A stretch of DNA of 23,644 nucleotides from an uncultured Oscillibacter sp. (lineage in GTDB: Bacteria; Bacillota; Clostridia; Oscillospirales; Oscillospiraceae), in assembly GCA_910583695.1 (NCBI GenBank), contig CAJTZL010000049.1:1-23644 (forward strand), written 5' to 3'. Below the pieces are notes generated by a model. It made no database searches, had not been told where the DNA came from, and worked only from the letters and a program-made list of their open reading frames with translations. Shown one piece after another: positions 15,020 through 22,999 of the stretch (positions within the stretch are counted from its first letter, which is position 1; each line of letters starts with the position of its first letter). A program made the translations under genes and the position numbers.

Positions 15020-16681
15020 ATGCAGACAATCTATTATGACTTGCGGGACACCAAGGGACAGCAGAAGGAGATCGAGGACAAGATTTCCGCCGCCGCCAAG
15101 ATTCTCCGGGAGGGGGGACTGGTGGGCATCCCCACGGAGACGGTGTACGGCCTGGGGGCCGACGGGAGCAACCCCGCCGCCGTCCGGCGCATCTTTGAAG
15201 TGAAGGGGAGGCCCCAGGACAACCCCCTGATTCTCCACGTCACCGGGGCCCAGTGGCTGCCCCGGTACTGCGCGGACATTCCCCCGGTGGCCTATACCCT
15301 GGCCCGAAAATTCTGGCCGGGGCCCCTGACTATGATTTTAAAGCGGCAGCCCACGGTGCCCAACGAGACCACGGCGGGGCTGAACACCGTGGGAGTCCGC
15401 TGTCCCAACCACCCCGTCACCCTGGCCATCATCCGAGAGGCGGGTATGGCTATCGCCGCTCCCAGCGCCAACACCTCCGGCCGCCCCAGCTGCACTACGG
15501 CCCAGGATGTGATGGAAGATGTGGGGGGCCGGATAGACATGGTCATCGACGGCGGCCCCTGCTCCGTGGGCGTGGAGTCCACCGTGCTGGACCTGACCCG
15601 GGAACCGCCCCGGCTCCTCCGCCCCGGCGGGCTGCCGGTGGAGGACATCGAGCGGCTCATCGGCCACATTGATGTGGACCGGGCGGTGGTGGCTTCCCTC
15701 CGCCCGGAGGAGCGCCCCGGCGCTCCGGGCATGAAGTACCGGCACTACGCTCCCAAGGCCCCGGTGACGGTAGTCACCGGCTCTCCCATGAACTCCGCCC
15801 GGATGATTGCAGAGCATGTGGGCCCCGCCTCCGGCGTCATCTGCTTCGACGAGTACGCCCACCTCTTCCCTCAGCAGGTGGTCCGCTCCCTGGGACCGTG
15901 CAGCGACAAGCAGCTCCAGGCCCAGCGGGTCTTTGAGGCCCTGCGGAGCTTTGACAACAGCCCGGTGGAGGAAATCTTCGCCCAGTGCCCGGACAACCGC
16001 GGCCTGGGCCTGGCCATCGGAAACCGGCTGAAAAAGGCCGCGGGTTTCCACGTCGTCAACGCGGACAGCCAGCGGATCATCCTGGGCGTCACCGGGGGCA
16101 CCGGCGCGGGAAAAAGCAGCGCCTTACAGGCCATCCGGGATCTGGGGGGGAGCGTCATCGACTGCGACGCAGTCTATCATCAGGTGCTGGACGGGAGCGA
16201 GGACTTCAAAAACGCCATCAACGTGCGTTTCCCCGGGGTCTTCACCGCTGAGGGCAGGCTGAACCGGAAAAAGCTGGGGCAGGAGGTCTTTGCCAAGCGG
16301 GACCGGCTGGACCAGCTGAACGCCATCGTCTACCGCTTCCTCCTGCCGGAGCTGGAGGCCCTGGTGGAGTCCTCCGACGGCCTCTGCGCCCTGGACGCCA
16401 TCAACCTTTTTGAAAGCGGGCTGGACCGTCTCTGCGACCGGACGGTGGCCGTGACGGCCCCCACGGAGCTGCGGGTGAAGCGCATCATGGCCCGGGACCA
16501 CATTACGGAGCAGTACGCCCGCCTGCGCATTAACGCCCAGAAGCAGGACGAATACTACCGGGGCAAGTGCGACTGCGAGCTGAACAACGCCACGGAATCT
16601 CCGGAGGAGTTCCGCCGGGACGCCTACCTGTTTTTTGAGCGTCTGGTGGAAACGGTCCAGGAGGAGAAGCGGCACGGATAA
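15020..16681 (+). CDS. sua5/coaE: Fusion: Sua5 threonylcarbamoyl-AMP synthase and dephospho-CoA kinase
   Basis: A 553-residue protein with two complete enzymes in one frame. Residues 1-342 are a long-type Sua5: a YrdC domain (IPTETVYGLG at 37-46, KGRPQDNPL at 62-70, APSANTSG at 147-154, GVESTVLDL) and the C-terminal Sua5 domain, ending in the canonical GLGLAIGNRLKKAA. It makes threonylcarbamoyl-AMP for the t6A37 tRNA modification. Residues 352-553 are CoaE: P-loop GVTGGTGAGKSS (356-367), DCDAVYHQVL, NRKKLGQEVF and RVKRIMARDH. This part phosphorylates dephospho-CoA, the last step of CoA synthesis. The linker is only about 10 residues. The start ATG 15020 (MQTIYYDL) has a modest purine-rich site; a longer frame back to 14747 is an overlap artefact with the preceding gene. 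Fusion of these two unrelated pathways is unusual. Confidence 0.93.
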   Translation: MQTIYYDLRDTKGQQKEIEDKISAAAKILREGGLVGIPTETVYGLGADGSNPAAVRRIFEVKGRPQDNPLILHVTGAQWLPRYCADIPPVAYTLARKFWPGPLTMILKRQPTVPNETTAGLNTVGVRCPNHPVTLAIIREAGMAIAAPSANTSGRPSCTTAQDVMEDVGGRIDMVIDGGPCSVGVESTVLDLTREPPRLLRPGGLPVEDIERLIGHIDVDRAVVASLRPEERPGAPGMKYRHYAPKAPVTVVTGSPMNSARMIAEHVGPASGVICFDEYAHLFPQQVVRSLGPCSDKQLQAQRVFEALRSFDNSPVEEIFAQCPDNRGLGLAIGNRLKKAAGFHVVNADSQRIILGVTGGTGAGKSSALQAIRDLGGSVIDCDAVYHQVLDGSEDFKNAINVRFPGVFTAEGRLNRKKLGQEVFAKRDRLDQLNAIVYRFLLPELEALVESSDGLCALDAINLFESGLDRLCDRTVAVTAPTELRVKRIMARDHITEQYARLRINAQKQDEYYRGKCDCELNNATESPEEFRRDAYLFFERLVETVQEEKRHG

Positions 16682-16700
16682 TATCAGGAGGTAATTGTTT

Positions 16701-18113
16701 ATGGAAAAATCCGAATTTAAGGAGCTGAAAGAACAGCTCCTCTCGACCAGGAAAAACGGCTACGACGTTCTCAGCGACGGGGACCGGGCCGCCATGGAGG
16801 ACTACTGCGGCGGCTACAAGCGCTTTCTGGACGTGAGCAAGACGGAGCGCCTCTGCGCCGCGGAAACCGTCCGCCTGGCGGAGGCCGCGGGCTACCGGGC
16901 TTATGCGCCGGGCATGGCGGTGAATCCCGGCGACAAGCTCTACGTCTGCAACCGGGGCAAGGCCGTCATGCTGGCCCACATTGGACAAAAGCCCCTCTCC
17001 GAGGGGGTCCAGCTGGCGGCGGCCCACATTGATTCCCCCCGGCTGGATTTGAAGCCCAACCCCCTCTATGAGGACAGCGAGCTGGCCTATTTCAAGACCC
17101 ACTACTACGGCGGCATCCGCAAGTACCAGTGGGTCACGATTCCCCTGGCTCTCCATGGCGTGGCGATCCGGAAGGACGGGACCAAAGTGACCGTCCGCAT
17201 TGGCGAGGAGGAGGGGGAGCCCCGGCTGGTAATCACGGACCTGCTGCCCCACCTGGGGGCGGCCCAGAACAAAAAGCCCCTGGCGGAGGCGGTCCCCGGC
17301 GAGACGCTGAACCTGCTGCTGGGCAGCCGTCCCATTGGCGGGGAGGAAGAGTCCGGCCGGGTGAAGCTGGCCGTCATGAAGCTGCTCCACGAGAAATACG
17401 GACTGGTGGAGGACGACCTGACCTCCGCAGAGCTGGAGGCCGTTCCGGCGGTGAAGGCCTGCGACATCGGCCTGGACCGATCCCTCATCGGGGCATACGG
17501 CCACGATGACCGGGTTTGCGCCTACGCTGCCCTCAGGGCCCTGCTGGATCTGGAGGAGACGCCGGTGCGGACCGCCGTGTGCATCCTGGCGGACAAGGAG
17601 GAGATCGGCTCCGACGGCGTGACGGGCATGCAGTCCGCCGCCTTTGACACCTTCCTGGAGGACCTGTGTGCCGTCCAGGGCGGGACCCTTCGGGCCTGCT
17701 TTGCCAAGTCCTTCTGCCTCAGCGCTGATGTGACGGCGGCCTACGATCCCAACTACCCCGATGTGTTTGAGAAGCGGAACGAGTCCCAGCTGAACTACGG
17801 CGTGGGCCTTTGCAAATACACCGGAGCCCGGGGAAAGTCCGGGGCCTCCGACGCGGACGCGGAGACCGTGGCCTATGTCCGGCGGCTCTTCGACGAGGCG
17901 GGCGTGGTCTGGCAGATTTCGGAGCTGGGCAAGGTGGACGCCGGCGGCGGCGGAACCGTGGCCATGTATATGGCCAACCGTAACATCAGCACCCTGGATG
18001 CGGGAGTTCCGGTGCTGAGCATGCACGCCCCCTTTGAGACGGTGTCCAAACTGGACTGCTACGAGACCTACAAGGGCATGAAGGCGGTCTTCCAGGCAAA
18101 AGAGGGCGTCTGA
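16701..18113 (+). CDS. M18 family metalloaminopeptidase
   Basis: A 470-residue cytoplasmic dizinc aminopeptidase of the M18 (aspartyl aminopeptidase/ApeB) family, expected to remove N-terminal, often acidic, residues from peptides. The metal and catalytic motifs are all visible: AAHIDSPRLDLKP (His ligand and Asp), GHDDRVCAY (bridging Asp), DKEEIGSDGVTG (catalytic Glu plus ligand), SADVTAAYDPNY (Asp ligand) and LSMHAPFE (final His). The C-terminal third holds KVDAGGGGTVAMYMA. ATG 16701 is 9 nt after AGGAGG (16686-16691); TTG 16695 is too close to it. It lies 19 nt after the fusion gene and closes the plus-strand run. Confidence 0.95.
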   Translation: MEKSEFKELKEQLLSTRKNGYDVLSDGDRAAMEDYCGGYKRFLDVSKTERLCAAETVRLAEAAGYRAYAPGMAVNPGDKLYVCNRGKAVMLAHIGQKPLSEGVQLAAAHIDSPRLDLKPNPLYEDSELAYFKTHYYGGIRKYQWVTIPLALHGVAIRKDGTKVTVRIGEEEGEPRLVITDLLPHLGAAQNKKPLAEAVPGETLNLLLGSRPIGGEEESGRVKLAVMKLLHEKYGLVEDDLTSAELEAVPAVKACDIGLDRSLIGAYGHDDRVCAYAALRALLDLEETPVRTAVCILADKEEIGSDGVTGMQSAAFDTFLEDLCAVQGGTLRACFAKSFCLSADVTAAYDPNYPDVFEKRNESQLNYGVGLCKYTGARGKSGASDADAETVAYVRRLFDEAGVVWQISELGKVDAGGGGTVAMYMANRNISTLDAGVPVLSMHAPFETVSKLDCYETYKGMKAVFQAKEGV

Positions 18114-18124
18114 CGATCAAAAAA

Positions 18125-18212
18125 GAGGGGTGTCCGCTTGTGCGTTTTGTAATGAGTGGCGGGCACATCGGCCCGCCACGGCCGAATTAACGCGTTGGAT
18201 GGGACACTTCTC
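18125..18212 (+). other. 88-nt nested stem-loop element after the aminopeptidase gene
   Basis: Three nested stems share one axis: GAGGGGTGTCC (18125-18135) with GGACACTTCTC (18202-18212), counting two G-T wobbles; GCGTT (18142-18146) with AACGC (18189-18193); and a perfect GTGGCGGGC (18156-18164) / GCCCGCCAC (18171-18179) closed by a 6-nt loop. There is no U tail. The wobbles favour an RNA structure on the plus strand, such as a 3' end or small RNA. A palindromic mobile repeat or an attachment site are alternatives. Confidence 0.5.
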
Positions 18213-18271
18213 AAAAAAGGACTGTGCCGGAAGGCCAATGTCATTAAGTTAAGCGTTTTGGGCCGCACAAT

Positions 18272-18316
18272 AAAAAGTCCACCCCTTGCTTAGAATGAAC
18301 AGGGGGTGGACTTTTT
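18272..18316. terminator. Bidirectional terminator at the chromosome/element junction
   Basis: A perfect 14-bp stem, AAAAAGTCCACCCC (18272-18285) / GGGGTGGACTTTTT (18303-18316), ends in U runs on both strands. It can stop the plus-strand gene cluster and the minus-strand island gene ending at 18356. GC content falls sharply just past it. Confidence 0.88.
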
Positions 18317-18355
18317 CCAATAGGGATTATCTATCCCTATTATTTCATAAATTGC

Positions 18356-19006
18356 TTATTTAGGTAATACCACTTTTAAGGCCGTACCAACACGCTCCAG
18401 ACTAAAACAATCATTATTTAGCGAAAGTGGAGAGTCAACTAAATGACAATACTGCTCGTCCTCAACTTGCAATACCGCTGGAGAGAATCCCGCTTCAAAG
18501 ATATCATAGAGCAAGTATATACCATCATCGTTAATTTCCGCATACAAATACCCGTTTACTTTCATATCATCTGTTTCAATTTTTGCAAATTGAAGCAATG
18601 AAATAATGCAAAGAATAACTTCTGATTCATAAATTGAGGGTATTGGGGCGAGAGATAATCCAAGGAAAATTTCATTGAGTTCTTTGATAATAACATCTTC
18701 AAACATTCCTGATACGATATTTCTTTTTGATTCCGTGTCAAAATGAAAAACGCCTGTTGTTGTACAACGCTGGTATATGTACCTTGCTTCCTCAAAGGCA
18801 AACCCTTTATTACGATAACGATGGGCAACAAAATCACAAATTTCGCGCAAAAATCCATATTCCCACTCGATTTTTGAATAGTCACGATTAGTAGCAGCTT
18901 CTTCTCGAACTAGAACAAGCAATATAAAAATATCGTTTTCATCAAAAGAATGAGAGATTATTTTTCTGTGAATCTTACTAATTAAACTTATACTTTTCTT
19001 GTCCAT
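18356..19006 (-). CDS. Unknown AT-rich island protein next to methyltransferase remnant
   Basis: A 216-residue protein I do not recognise. It is soluble-looking; the first 80 residues are helical and charged (MDKKSISLISKIHRKII, then REEAATNRDYSKIEWEYGF). A striking stretch, LREICDFVAHRYRNKG (53-68), has the Arg-Asp/Asn-x-His flavour of HEPN-type active sites, though the R54 to H62 spacing (seven residues) is longer than the usual four to six. The C-terminal half looks like mixed beta strands (GYLYAEINDDGIYLLYDIF). It starts 24 nt after the methyltransferase remnant stop, as in an operon, with only a weak ribosome site (GGGTAAG). Codon use is far more AT-rich than the chromosome. A restriction accessory or toxin-like role is possible but unproven. 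Confidence 0.65.
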   Translation of the reverse strand: MDKKSISLISKIHRKIISHSFDENDIFILLVLVREEAATNRDYSKIEWEYGFLREICDFVAHRYRNKGFAFEEARYIYQRCTTTGVFHFDTESKRNIVSGMFEDVIIKELNEIFLGLSLAPIPSIYESEVILCIISLLQFAKIETDDMKVNGYLYAEINDDGIYLLYDIFEAGFSPAVLQVEDEQYCHLVDSPLSLNNDCFSLERVGTALKVVLPK

Positions 19007-19030
19007 ATGTCTTACCCATATGTAAATATT

Positions 19031-20242
19031 TTAGCTATTCGTCAATTTCTGATACATCCGCATCAGTTCCGCCACGCAGCTTGTCTCGGTAGTCTTACCC
19101 ACGTCGAACCCATACGCCTGCATGACGGCCCGGTCGTTCTGCTGGTGGGCCTTGCGTAACTCTGGCGGCATAGTTGTTTCATCGTAGAGATCGGCAAAGC
19201 TGCAATCAGGATAGAGTGCGCGGGCATCCAAAATCATTTGAGCGGTTCGCTCAATTTTCTCCTGTTGTTCTACGGAAAGGTCGGGCCACGGGAATGTATT
19301 ATAAACGGTTGCGCCCGAATACTGATAATCACTTTTCAGCCGCCCGCACACGGTTCTTGTCCATGCCATATGCACATTGGAAGTCAAAACGCCAAAGTGG
19401 TATAGGGTCGCATCCGGGACAATCAAAAGTTTGTTGCTGGCAATTACGCTCTTGTCCATAAATCCGATAGGAATATATCGCCGCCGTTCTGATGATACTT
19501 CCGGGATACAAAGATAGTTGCTGTCTGTCTGCGGCGTGGAGAAAAACAGGTACGGCTTTTCCGCTAACGCGCGTGTGGGGGCGGCGGAACTTGCAAGCCG
19601 CATCTGTTTAACTGCTTCTAAACGGCGCATCACTTCCGCATTTTTACGATACAGCGCAGGGGATACCCCTTTCAGCCAAAGACAATACCGAACTTCATCG
19701 TTATTGATAAAGTCCTTAGAGCCGACATAGCGGCGCACGCACGGGGCAATACTTTCATCCTTGGCAATCAGCGCGTCCCGTTCCTCCTGCGAAAGAATGA
19801 AATTGCCACCGTCTGACGGTTTATTTCCCGCTGTCATGCGCGGCACAGCGCATAACGCCGCACCACGGCTGGAAATGAGAACATCGGGAGCATCGATCAA
19901 ATAAGGATTGATATTCTTTGCGGGCTGTGATGCTACTCCGTTGGTATAGATATACTTGGGCTGGGTATTTCCCGCAATGCTGAAACCGATAATCACGCAA
20001 TGAACAGCGGCTTTTTCCTTTGCTTCACTGTTCCATTTGAATGTACGGTGTGCAAAATCAATATGGACGTGGTATTGGTTCAGCAGCTTGTCCCAAAGCG
20101 GCGCAACCTGTTCCCCCTGTGTAATGCTGTTGGTGGAGACAAAAGCGGAACGGGAATTGGTTCCCTGCATCAGAGCGGCGGCTTTGTGATACCATGCGCC
20201 AACATAATCAATGCTGTTGACGCGCTTGCCTTTGCCAAACAC
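19031..20242 (-). pseudogene. 5'-truncated MmeI-like (type IIG) DNA methyltransferase
   Basis: A frame of 403 residues that matches the back part of large type IIG/MmeI-like adenine-N6 methyltransferases with a target-recognition domain. The recognisable block is IDYVGAWYHKAAALMQG, then VSTNSITQGEQVAPLW, HIDFAHRTFKW and VHCVIIGFS; a TRD-like region (about 110-330) and a helical tail (TMPPELRKAH, AYGFDVGKT) follow. Full relatives have roughly 900 residues. Here the N-terminal spacer, the SAM-binding motif and the catalytic NPPF/Y that should lie just upstream are missing: an in-frame TAA occurs at 20252-20254 and upstream sequence is unrelated. The GTG at 20242 is therefore probably not a true start. 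The remnant cannot methylate alone but might still bind DNA if expressed. The next gene starts 24 nt downstream. Confidence 0.8.
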
Positions 20243-20321
20243 GGCAACCGCTTAGTTTTACGTTGATAAGGAAGTATTCACAATAACTTATCATTAACGC
20301 TGACAAACAGAGTGCAAACAT

Positions 20322-20365
20322 AAGCAGAGAACATATCACTTTCATTAGTGGTCGGTTCTCTGCTT
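20322..20365. other. Hairpin near the methyltransferase breakpoint
   Basis: AAGCAGAGAAC (20322-20332) pairs with GTTCTCTGCTT (20355-20365), with an inner CACT/AGTG (20337-20350) and TTTT after it on the plus strand. It lies about 70 nt from the truncation point in the 413-nt gap 20243-20655, which otherwise holds the direct repeat below and no gene. It could be a plus-strand terminator or an end structure of the lost recombination module. Confidence 0.5.
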
Positions 20366-20408
20366 TTCTGTTACGCAATAGAGCGCCGTTTTTGAGGGCT
20401 GATATATA

Positions 20409-20499
20409 AAACCCTTATTCCGCTATTTCAATGCTCACAAAGCCGCATATATCAAGAGCAAAATAACCTCTACTGCGTAACATCACTTATAATTTCATA
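20409..20499. repeat. Direct repeat, copy 1, left of the HEPN gene
   Basis: About 90 nt starting AAACCCTTATTCCGC and ending AATTTCATA. It matches copy 2 at 22787-22870 in the same orientation at roughly 75% with small gaps, with shared blocks such as AAACCCTTAT, ATTTCAA and ATCAAG.GCA. The two copies bracket the HEPN gene. Confidence 0.75.
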
Positions 20500-20655
20500 T
20501 ATCTGAATTCTCATTTTATATTTGTCGATGAGACAATAAATTCACTCTGCTCGTTAGTTACTCATAAATATAATAACAACCAATAAACATGTAACAGCCA
20601 TATAGGAAAGCCAAAGTATTGTATGATAGCATATAGCCTTTTTTGTATTTCATAT

Positions 20656-22596
20656 CTAAATGGTTTCGTTATTCGTAGAATTTGTTAATAGTAATGAAGA
20701 TGTTTCCATTTCAACTTTATTTCCCTGCTCTTCAATTACTTGATTAAGAGCCTTTTTAACAGTATTACCGCTATAACCATTTAAAATTAATTCTAATGCA
20801 TTTTGTTTATTGATTTCAATGATTTGCTGTTTTTCTTTTTGCTTTGTAGATTTTATATTAATGCCTAATTTAGCATAATAGCTTGTTTCTTTGGATAAAA
20901 TGTCTTTGTAGATACTTGTGTGCTTCAATAAGCCTAAGTGATAATATTCTATTAATGTATCAAACAAAACATCAACGTAAAAGTGCAAGTTTTCTATTAT
21001 GATGCTAAGATATGGCATATACGAGCCGCTATGAACAATCATATTCCGATTTCGATATATTCTCATTATATGCCAACGTATTCTCTTTTTATGACGTTGC
21101 AAATATTCATAAATTGTTTGTGAATCGATGAATACTTTTTGTGAAAATAATTCCAATCTATAGATTAACAGTGGATAATCATTTAAAGAGTTTTTTATTT
21201 GCTCTAAATAATTAACATTTTCATTCAATGACAACAACATAGCAAATCTTTCAACCATGTCAAGTTCTTCATTATCTGATTCAATTTGCGAAATAATACT
21301 AAAAACATCAGTACCTGCACAATTGCGTATGTCACGTAATAATTGCTCAAGGCTATCATACATATAACATCTGTTTAAAACAGCACATAATACAGTACAA
21401 ATAGTATTTATTTTATCTTCATTATCCCTTTTTGAATCAATTAATGTTTCAATTATTGTCCAAAGATTTAATAGTTGATTTGAAATATCCTTGCTTTCAA
21501 TCGCACCATTATGTAATCTTATGGATTTATAAAATGAAATAGGTGGATCTATTTTATTCATCAATGTTATATCACTAAAAATAGCGTGTAAATCAGACAG
21601 ATTTCCCTTTTTCTTCATTGCATTAATGGAAGAACGCATAACACTTCCACTATCAAAAATATTGTCTACTTTTTTAGAAATAATAGCTTTTGATGTCACA
21701 AATAACTTGCTATCATGCTGATATATTCTATGAAGCGACAAAATAGCCTGCATATACTGATTTGCTTGTTCATAAGCAGAAAACGCATCAATTGACTGTA
21801 CAGTAAACATTACTACATAATCATTTTGTCTTTGCAAATTAAGCTGCATTTTCTGCTCCTTAGTAGGTCGCTGAACATTAAGACTTTCTAATTTCCCCAA
21901 TACAGAAGAAGCCTTTTGATTAATACCAAAAGTTGCTTGATAGTCGTACTTTTGAAATGTGAAATGATTAAAAAAATCTACGATTGTATCTTGAGAGCAT
22001 ATAACAGGGTTGGTAGATGTAAAAAATGTATCTATTATAGAAAAATATATATACTCTTTACTATACCCTGCATTTATTAGTTCTGTAGTCAACATTCGGG
22101 TTACATAATATATCATTTGGCTATTCTTATATGAAAAATTTTCTACAAATATATTTTCAATAAGTATATCAAGCAAAAATTGTAAATAAATATCATTTGT
22201 CTCACATATATCTTTTATATAATTTGCAATTTCTGGATAATGCTTAATTTTTGTTTTAAGTTCGCTATCCTCTAAATTGTAATACCTAGAGGTTTTGTCC
22301 TGTAGGAATAATAGTGTTCCATCATCAGAAATAGCTTGCTGTACAAATATATCTTCTTGCAAGGTTTGTTCAAATTCCTCAGATAACGGAATAAAATTCC
22401 CATCCATAAGTATTTTTTTATTAATATCACTAGCGGTTCGCATTACATCATAACATAAATAATGACTATTTAATGCAGGAACTTTATATGATTCATATGA
22501 GTAGTTAAAGGTTTCTTCTTCCAAAGCTTGAGCAAATAATAACATGCCCCTAAGATATTCGTTTCTTGTCCAATGCTCAATTTCCCGTTTTTTCAT
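20656..22596 (-). CDS. HEPN-domain protein, candidate defence effector
   Basis: A 646-residue, strongly AT-rich cargo protein. The C-terminal third has the layout of Apea-type HEPN domains: a helix LLNLWTIIETLIDSKR (about 376-390), then helices leading to IYRNRNMIVHSGS, where R517-N-M-I-V-H522 is the R-x4-H ribonuclease signature, and a last helix NLHFYVDVLFDTLIEYY. HEPN proteins of this kind cut RNA in abortive-infection and toxin systems. The first 360 residues are mostly helical with no family I recognise and could be a sensor. No transmembrane segment is seen. ATG 22596 is taken with AAAGGA 11 nt upstream; the TTG at 22617 overlaps that site. It has its own promoter, lacks a neighbouring antitoxin, and sits between two direct repeats in a conjugative-element arm. 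Fold call good; defence role inferred. Confidence 0.78.
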   Translation of the reverse strand: MKKREIEHWTRNEYLRGMLLFAQALEEETFNYSYESYKVPALNSHYLCYDVMRTASDINKKILMDGNFIPLSEEFEQTLQEDIFVQQAISDDGTLLFLQDKTSRYYNLEDSELKTKIKHYPEIANYIKDICETNDIYLQFLLDILIENIFVENFSYKNSQMIYYVTRMLTTELINAGYSKEYIYFSIIDTFFTSTNPVICSQDTIVDFFNHFTFQKYDYQATFGINQKASSVLGKLESLNVQRPTKEQKMQLNLQRQNDYVVMFTVQSIDAFSAYEQANQYMQAILSLHRIYQHDSKLFVTSKAIISKKVDNIFDSGSVMRSSINAMKKKGNLSDLHAIFSDITLMNKIDPPISFYKSIRLHNGAIESKDISNQLLNLWTIIETLIDSKRDNEDKINTICTVLCAVLNRCYMYDSLEQLLRDIRNCAGTDVFSIISQIESDNEELDMVERFAMLLSLNENVNYLEQIKNSLNDYPLLIYRLELFSQKVFIDSQTIYEYLQRHKKRIRWHIMRIYRNRNMIVHSGSYMPYLSIIIENLHFYVDVLFDTLIEYYHLGLLKHTSIYKDILSKETSYYAKLGINIKSTKQKEKQQIIEINKQNALELILNGYSGNTVKKALNQVIEEQGNKVEMETSSLLLTNSTNNETI

Positions 22597-22680
22597 TTTT
22601 ATTATTATCCTTTCCAACTAAAAATCATTTATGATATTCCCAATACTTTACTAAATAACAATATCTATCGTTCTATTTAT

Positions 22681-22709
22681 ACAATAGCATAATTTTCTCA
22701 TTTTCTCAA
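22681..22709 (-). promoter_or_regulatory. Promoter of the HEPN gene
   Basis: On the minus strand TTGAGA (plus 22704-22709), a 17-nt spacer and TATTGT (22681-22686) lie about 85 nt before the ATG. The region is very AT-rich, so chance matches are likelier here. Apart from this promoter, the repeat and the hairpins, nothing else is seen in 22597-22999. Confidence 0.45.
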
Positions 22710-22786
22710 TGTTATGAAGTGAACTTTGCTTTCCATTGTCTACATTCCTTTACACAATAGAAACACATTGGGGAATAAATATTAAA

Positions 22787-22870
22787 AAACCCTTATCCCT
22801 CCATTTCAACGCCCGCAAATCTGCATAAATCAAGGGCATAATCCCCTCCTACTGCATCACAATTTTCATA
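22787..22870. repeat. Direct repeat, copy 2, right of the HEPN gene
   Basis: The diverged partner of 20409-20499, same orientation. It adjoins the two large hairpins that follow the helix-turn-helix gene and looks like the ancestral location, since it is continuous with the conjugative-element module. Confidence 0.75.
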
Positions 22871-22877
22871 ATAAATT

Positions 22878-22909
22878 GAGGGCGAAAGCAGTCTGCTGAT
22901 TTCGCCCTC
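22878..22909. terminator. Hairpin downstream of the regulatory pair
   Basis: A perfect 10-bp stem, GAGGGCGAAA (22878-22887) / TTTCGCCCTC (22900-22909), has an inner GCAG/CTGC. On the minus strand it is followed by an AT-rich tail (AATTTATT) rather than a pure U run; it is probably a terminator for the sigma/HTH genes. Confidence 0.5.
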
Positions 22910-22922
22910 TTGACTACCCACA

Positions 22923-22994
22923 AGCAAAGGCGGGAAAAGCTGTCAAGGGCGCGTAGCGCGAAGTTTACCCTTGACAGCTTTTCCCGTCTTTGCT
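22923..22994. repeat. 27-bp-arm inverted repeat after the helix-turn-helix gene
   Basis: Arms 22923-22949 and 22968-22994 are reverse complements with a single G-T exception, separated by 18 nt that contain a small CGCG/CGCG hairpin. Each arm carries a TTGACA on one strand, pointing in opposite directions. It starts 6 nt past the stop of the helix-turn-helix gene. It may be a terminator-like RNA or a recombination or replication structure of the element. Confidence 0.8.
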
Positions 22995-22999
22995 ACTCC

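Noticed and set aside
18068..18268. 66-codon minus-strand frame across the junction
   Set aside because: Covers the stem-loop element and the aminopeptidase end; no ribosome site and no recognisable domain.
18356..20242. Intact restriction-modification system
   Set aside because: The methyltransferase lacks its SAM-binding and catalytic motifs, and no recognisable separate restriction enzyme is present.
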